A stretch of DNA of 64,000 nt. It comes from Verrucomicrobiota bacterium (GTDB taxonomy: Bacteria > Verrucomicrobiota > Verrucomicrobiia > Opitutales > Opitutaceae). The DNA is taken from assembly GCA_023391285.1 (NCBI GenBank), contig JAEWBF010000045.1, positions 16,232 to 80,231 of the forward strand, read 5' to 3'. Positions 60,761 through 64,000 of this stretch are shown here, one piece after another. The position numbers were made by a program, and so were the translations under genes. The notes under the pieces were generated by a model, which searched no databases, was not told where the DNA came from, and worked only from the letters and a program-made list of their open reading frames with translations. Within the stretch, counting starts at the first letter, position 1. Every line of letters starts with the position of its first letter.

Positions 60761-61867
60761 ATGTCTTCGGCTTCTACGCATCCTTCCTTCGATTCGGTGG
60801 AGTCGGCGATTGGGGATATCGCGGCAGGGAAATTGATCATCGTGACGGATGACGAAGATCGCGAGAACGAGGGCGATCTGATCATGGCGGCGCAGAAGGC
60901 GACGCCGGAAACGGTGAACATGATGATCCGTTATTGCAGCGGGATCGTGTGCGTGCCGACGGTGGACCCGCAGCTGCGGCGGCTGGGGCTCGGGCCGATG
61001 GTGCAGCAGAATCGCGAAGTGCAACGGACGGATTTTACGGTGACGGTGGATGCGGCGGAGGGGATCACGACGGGGATCAGCGCGCACGATCGGACACGGA
61101 CGATTCGGATTTTGGCGGATCCGGATTCGCGGCCGGAGCAACTTGTGCAACCGGGGCATGTGTTCCCGTTGCGGGCGAAATCAGGCGGCGTGCTCGAGCG
61201 GGCGGGTCACACGGAGGCGGCGGTGGATTTGGCGCAACTCGCGGGGCTTTCGCCGAGCGGGGTGTTGTGCGAACTGGTGAACGACGATGGGACGGTGCAG
61301 CGGCTGCCGCAGCTGGAGGAGTTCAAGAAACGGTTTGGGCTGAAGATGATCTCGATCGCGCAGCTGATCGAGTATCGGGCGAAGCGGGACAATTTGATCG
61401 AACTCGTGTGCACGCGGCCGTTTCCGTCGGAGTTTGGTGAGTTCGTGCTGCATGTATTTCGCAGCAAGTTGGACAATCGTCATCATTTGGCGCTGGCGAT
61501 GGGCTCGCTTGGGCCGGAGCCGACGCTGGTGCGGGTGCACAGCGAGAATTTGCTGGGCGACGTGTTTCGTATGAGAGGACTTGATACGCATGCGTCGCTG
61601 ACCGGTTCGCTCGAGGCGGTGGCGCGGGCGGGGCGCGGCGTGGTGCTTTACATGGAGCACGCGAATGGCGGGGCGGAGTTGATCAAGCGGCTGTCGGCAA
61701 AGCCGGGCGAGGCGCCGCCGCCGATGAGTTTTCGCGATTACGGGATTGGGGCGCAGATTTTGGCGGCGTTGGGGCTGCGGAAGATCCGGTTGTTGTCGAA
61801 GAGCAACCGGCGCGTGGTGGGGTTGGATGGGTATGGGCTGGAGATTGTGGAGCAGGTGGGGCTGTAG
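60761..61867 (+). CDS. ribB: 3,4-dihydroxy-2-butanone-4-phosphate synthase with degenerate GTP cyclohydrolase II domain
   Basis: 368 residues in RibBA layout. The N-terminal RibB half (1-~205) is intact: VTDDEDRENEGDLI with the metal/catalytic acids, TTGISAHDRTRT, and HVFPLRAKSGGVLERAGHTE. It makes the four-carbon precursor of riboflavin from ribulose-5-phosphate. The C-terminal half keeps RibA outline residues (RVHSE, LGDVF, YMEHANGG) but the three zinc-binding cysteines are replaced: Asn263, Leu274 and Thr276 in HSENLLGDVFRMRGLDTH. GTP cyclohydrolase II activity is therefore unlikely, and a separate RibA should exist elsewhere. ribH follows after a repeat-containing gap. Confidence 0.9.
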   Translation: MSSASTHPSFDSVESAIGDIAAGKLIIVTDDEDRENEGDLIMAAQKATPETVNMMIRYCSGIVCVPTVDPQLRRLGLGPMVQQNREVQRTDFTVTVDAAEGITTGISAHDRTRTIRILADPDSRPEQLVQPGHVFPLRAKSGGVLERAGHTEAAVDLAQLAGLSPSGVLCELVNDDGTVQRLPQLEEFKKRFGLKMISIAQLIEYRAKRDNLIELVCTRPFPSEFGEFVLHVFRSKLDNRHHLALAMGSLGPEPTLVRVHSENLLGDVFRMRGLDTHASLTGSLEAVARAGRGVVLYMEHANGGAELIKRLSAKPGEAPPPMSFRDYGIGAQILAALGLRKIRLLSKSNRRVVGLDGYGLEIVEQVGL

Positions 61868-61953
61868 CTAGGCGGCCGGATTGCCGGCGCTTTAGCGCGG
61901 GGAGCGCGAGCAAGCTCGCGGCCTACGGACGAAACGCTCACGCGTTCCGCTAC
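61868..61953. repeat. Family 7 and family 4 repeats between ribB and ribH
   Basis: 61868-61925 repeats the element at 49789 (GGCGGCCGGATTGCCGGCGC, then GCGAGCAAGCTCGCGGCCTA). It is followed by a compact family 4 palindrome, CGAAACGCTCACGCG TTCCGCTAC (61930-61953). A G-run follows at about 61964-61970. Confidence 0.65.
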
Positions 61954-62019
61954 GACGACAGTGGGGGGGGAGAGATTTGGGTTGCGGATTCTTGGGTTGG
62001 GTTCGTCGATAGCGGGTTC

Positions 62020-62493
62020 ATGAGTCTGGCTGCGCCAAGCGAGAAGGTCGTCAACGGTTCCGCGTTTCGCGTGGGGATCGTGGCGGCGCGTTTCAATGAG
62101 GAGCTCGTGGATGCGCTGCTCGGTCGCGTGGTGGAAGGGCTGCGCGCGGCGGGCGTGGAGGAAAAGCGGATCGAAGTCGTGCGCGTGCCGGGATCGCATG
62201 AAGTGCCGTGGGCGGCGGGCGAACTGGCGCGGAGCGGGAAACGCGACGTGGTGATCGGGTTGGGTGTTTTGATCGGCGGAGACACGTCGCATCACGAGAT
62301 GGTGGGGCAGAGCGTGTCGCAGGCCTTGCAGGGCGTGGCACTCGCGACGCGGGTGCCGGTCATCAACGGCGTGATTGTGGCGAATACGCGGAAGCAGGCG
62401 GAAGAGCGGTGTCGCGGGCGGATCGATCGCGGCGCGGAGTTCGCGGCGGCGGCGTTGGAGATGGCGGCGTTGAAGAAGGAGATTTCCCGATGA
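62020..62493 (+). CDS. ribH: 6,7-dimethyl-8-ribityllumazine synthase
   Basis: 157-residue lumazine synthase, normal size. Conserved features are VGIVAARFNEELVDALL (substrate-binding Phe-Asn), VRVPGSHEVPWAA, and VLIGGDTSHHEMV with the active-site His. It condenses the ribB product with 5-amino-6-ribitylaminouracil to give the riboflavin precursor, so it is functionally paired with ribB just upstream. The stop overlaps the nusB start (ATGA), as often seen for ribH-nusB. Confidence 0.96.
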   Translation: MSLAAPSEKVVNGSAFRVGIVAARFNEELVDALLGRVVEGLRAAGVEEKRIEVVRVPGSHEVPWAAGELARSGKRDVVIGLGVLIGGDTSHHEMVGQSVSQALQGVALATRVPVINGVIVANTRKQAEERCRGRIDRGAEFAAAALEMAALKKEISR

Positions 62494-62933
62494 GCAAAGC
62501 CCAGTTTGCGCAGAGACGCGACGGACGCGTCGCGGCGTTGCAGTATCTTTTCGCGTGGAGCATGAACGCGCCGAAGAATATCGCGGAGGACCTGCGGGTG
62601 TTTTTCGAGAACATGGAGCAGCCGCGGGATCACTACGCGTTTGGCGAGGAGCTGATCCATGGCGTGATCGAGCACGTGGCGGACATCGATGCGCGGATCA
62701 AGGGGCTCGCGCACAACTGGGAGTTCGACCGGATCGCGAAGATCGATTTGGCGATTTTGCGGCTGGCGATGTTCGAGATGATTTATCGCAAGGACATCCC
62801 GCCGGTGGTGTCGATCAACGAGGCGATCGATTTGTCGAAGCAGTTTTCGAACGCGGACGCGAAGCGGTTCATCAACGGGATTCTCGATCGGTTGAAGGAT
62901 CAGATCGGGCGGGATGCGCGGAAGGCGGAGTGA
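62490..62933 (+). CDS. nusB: Transcription antitermination factor NusB
   Basis: 147-residue helical RNA-binding protein from the ATG at 62490, which overlaps the ribH stop. NusB features include the N-terminal RRDGRVAALQYLFAWS (RNA-binding Arg-rich helix) and the conserved C-terminal VVSINEAIDLSKQFSNADAK, FINGILDRL. With NusE it binds boxA RNA to support rRNA antitermination. The ribH-nusB coupling is common in bacteria. A family-1 palindrome separates it from ftsY. Confidence 0.95.
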   Translation: MSKAQFAQRRDGRVAALQYLFAWSMNAPKNIAEDLRVFFENMEQPRDHYAFGEELIHGVIEHVADIDARIKGLAHNWEFDRIAKIDLAILRLAMFEMIYRKDIPPVVSINEAIDLSKQFSNADAKRFINGILDRLKDQIGRDARKAE

Positions 62934-62938
62934 GTGTG

Positions 62939-63005
62939 GCCCGCGAAACACGCGAAAGGACGCGAAAGCGGATTTGTGATTCGCGGTGTTTCGCGTAGTT
63001 GGCGG
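62939..63005. repeat. Palindromic repeat, family 1 (nusB-ftsY junction)
   Basis: GCCCGCGAAACACGCGAAA (62939-62957) pairs imperfectly with a right arm TTCGCGGTGTTTCGCG and GGCGGG (62980-63005). It matches the nuo-junction copies closely and shows the family is not confined to the nuo operon. Confidence 0.75.
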
Positions 63006-63016
63006 GAGATTTTCTG

Positions 63017-63952
63017 ATGTTCGGGCTTTTCAAAAAATTCAAAGACGGGCTGTCGAAGACGGTCTCGGCGATTGCGCAGAAGACGCGCGGGCTGTTTGGC
63101 GGGCGGAAGATCGATGCGGCGTCGCTCGATGAATTGGAGGAGGCGCTCTACACGGCGGACTTCGGCGTGGAGACGACTTCGGAGATTCTCGACGAGATCA
63201 AGAAGGCTTACGGGAAGGACAAGGAACTGCAGGGACGACAGGCGGCGGAGATCGGGGCGGCGGTGTTGCAGCGCGTGTTGGCGGGGAGCGAGGGGAAGTT
63301 GGAGGAGCGGGGATTGCGCGGTGAGGGCATCGCGCCTCCAACAGTTATCGCGATGATTGGGGTGAATGGGTCGGGGAAAACGACGACGTCGGCGAAGCTG
63401 GCGTGGCGGTTGAAGGAAGACGGGAAGACGGTGATGCTGGCGGCGTGCGATACGTTTCGCGCGGCGGCGGTGGAGCAGTTGAAGACGTGGGGGACGAAGC
63501 TGGATTTGGAGATCGTGGCGAGCCACACGGGCGCGGATGCGGCGGCGGTGGCGTTCGATGCGTGGCAGGCGGCGAACTCGCGCGGGCGCGATTATCTGAT
63601 CGTCGACACGGCGGGGCGGCTGCACACGAAGAGCAATTTGATGGAGGAGCTGGCGAAGATCCGGCGGGTGTTGCAGAAGAACGATCCGACGGCGCCGCAG
63701 CACCGCTGGCTCGTGGTGGATGGATCGCTGGGCAGCAACTCGATCGAGCAGGCGAAGGTGTTTCACCAGAGCTTTGGGCTGACCGGGCTCGTGGTGACCA
63801 AGCTCGATGGGACGAGCCGCGGCGGGGCGATCGTGGGGATTTATCGGCAGTTGAAGATTCCGATTTATTTTCTCGGGCTCGGGGAGCAGGCGGAGGATTT
63901 GCAGCCGTTCAGCGCGGAGAATTATGCGCGGGCGGTGTTTGGGTTGGAGTGA
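63017..63952 (+). CDS. ftsY: Signal recognition particle receptor FtsY
   Basis: 311-residue SRP GTPase, NG domain only, without the long acidic A domain of E. coli. The ATG at 63017 has GGGAG upstream; an in-frame TTG at 62999 lies in the repeat. Motifs: P-loop GVNGSGKTTT (115-124), CDTFRAAAVEQL (144-155), DTAGR (197-201), TKLDGTSRGG (261-270) and closing GLGEQAEDLQPF. The usual DAxTGQNA loop reads DGSLGSNS (235-242), with the conserved Gln replaced. FtsY docks ribosome-SRP complexes at the membrane for co-translational insertion. Last complete gene in the window. Confidence 0.95.
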   Translation: MFGLFKKFKDGLSKTVSAIAQKTRGLFGGRKIDAASLDELEEALYTADFGVETTSEILDEIKKAYGKDKELQGRQAAEIGAAVLQRVLAGSEGKLEERGLRGEGIAPPTVIAMIGVNGSGKTTTSAKLAWRLKEDGKTVMLAACDTFRAAAVEQLKTWGTKLDLEIVASHTGADAAAVAFDAWQAANSRGRDYLIVDTAGRLHTKSNLMEELAKIRRVLQKNDPTAPQHRWLVVDGSLGSNSIEQAKVFHQSFGLTGLVVTKLDGTSRGGAIVGIYRQLKIPIYFLGLGEQAEDLQPFSAENYARAVFGLE

Positions 63953-63959
63953 GGGGACC

Positions 63960-64000
63960 GCGCGAGCCGCAGGTGAGCGCGGCTCGGCGGGGGGGGCGCG
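63960..64000. repeat. Partial family 5 repeat at window end
   Basis: GCGCGAGCCGCAGGTGAGCG then CGGCTCGGCGGGG matches the centre of the family 5 element at 39357-39436 and 44600. The element continues past the window end. Confidence 0.5.

Noticed and set aside
60053..61159. Upstream extension of the glycosyltransferase frame on the minus strand
   Set aside because: It is Arg/His/Pro-rich, passes through tandem repeats and opposite ribB, and lacks GT motifs before MKLVAVSVVKNE.

Overview
The window looks like chromosomal DNA of a high-GC, aerobic, Gram-negative member of the Verrucomicrobiota, most likely Opitutales/Opitutaceae. Supporting this are a 1312-residue TonB receptor with an N-terminal LSPFEVSA stretch, a Planctomycetes-Verrucomicrobia-type ThuA/propeller/HEAT/cytochrome c fusion, a long two-part ThyX-like protein, many FG-GAP and ASPIC/UnbV secreted proteins, and several families of palindromic intergenic repeats. 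No phage, transposase, rRNA or CRISPR was seen.

Layout. 1-2.4 kb (minus): hemN, queD and the 5' part of sufU. 2.6-2.7 kb: tRNA-Ser(GGA). 3.1-7.0 kb: a TonB-dependent receptor closed by a strong terminator. 7.3-11.8 kb: two convergent envelope genes, a TMTC-like membrane/TPR protein and a polytopic membrane protein. 11.9-24.4 kb: a BamE/SmpA-like secreted protein, then four overlapping genes forming a duplicated pair (A1-B1-A2-B2) of secreted calcium-loop propeller proteins. 24.4-29.8 kb (minus): an AXE1-type esterase, a LacI-type regulator, a 7-repeat FG-GAP lipoprotein and a TPR protein, convergent with the previous block. 30.0-44.6 kb: nuoBCDEFGHIJKLMN, complex I without nuoA. 44.7-48.2 kb (minus): the ThuA/cytochrome c fusion. 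48.4-49.8 kb: the ThyX-like protein. 49.9-54.7 kb: a small secreted protein and a tightly overlapping trio of an EEP-family phosphodiesterase, a multi-TM/EF-hand/cyclic-nucleotide-binding protein, and an NDH-2-like flavoprotein with its own cyclic-nucleotide-binding domain. 54.9-56.9 kb (minus): a small coiled-coil protein and comEC. 57.2-58.5 kb: rarA. 58.7-60.6 kb: a family-2 glycosyltransferase divergent from a small secreted protein. 60.8-64 kb: ribB with a degenerate RibA half, ribH, nusB and ftsY.

Two candidate new systems stand out. First, A1-B1-A2-B2 carries 14, 7, 14 and 7 DxDxDGxxD loops, with an ASPIC/UnbV cap after each set of seven, so the proteins look like two, one, two and one seven-bladed propellers; both B proteins also share a Cys/His motif and a His-rich tail. 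Second, the EEP / EF-hand-cNMP membrane protein / NDH-2-cNMP operon looks like a split, second-messenger-controlled NAD(P)H electron-transfer module. A third pattern is architectural: almost every non-overlapping junction inside the nuo operon holds a different palindromic repeat, and related copies recur across the rest of the window.

Most calls rest on motifs read by eye; no database search or structure prediction was run.
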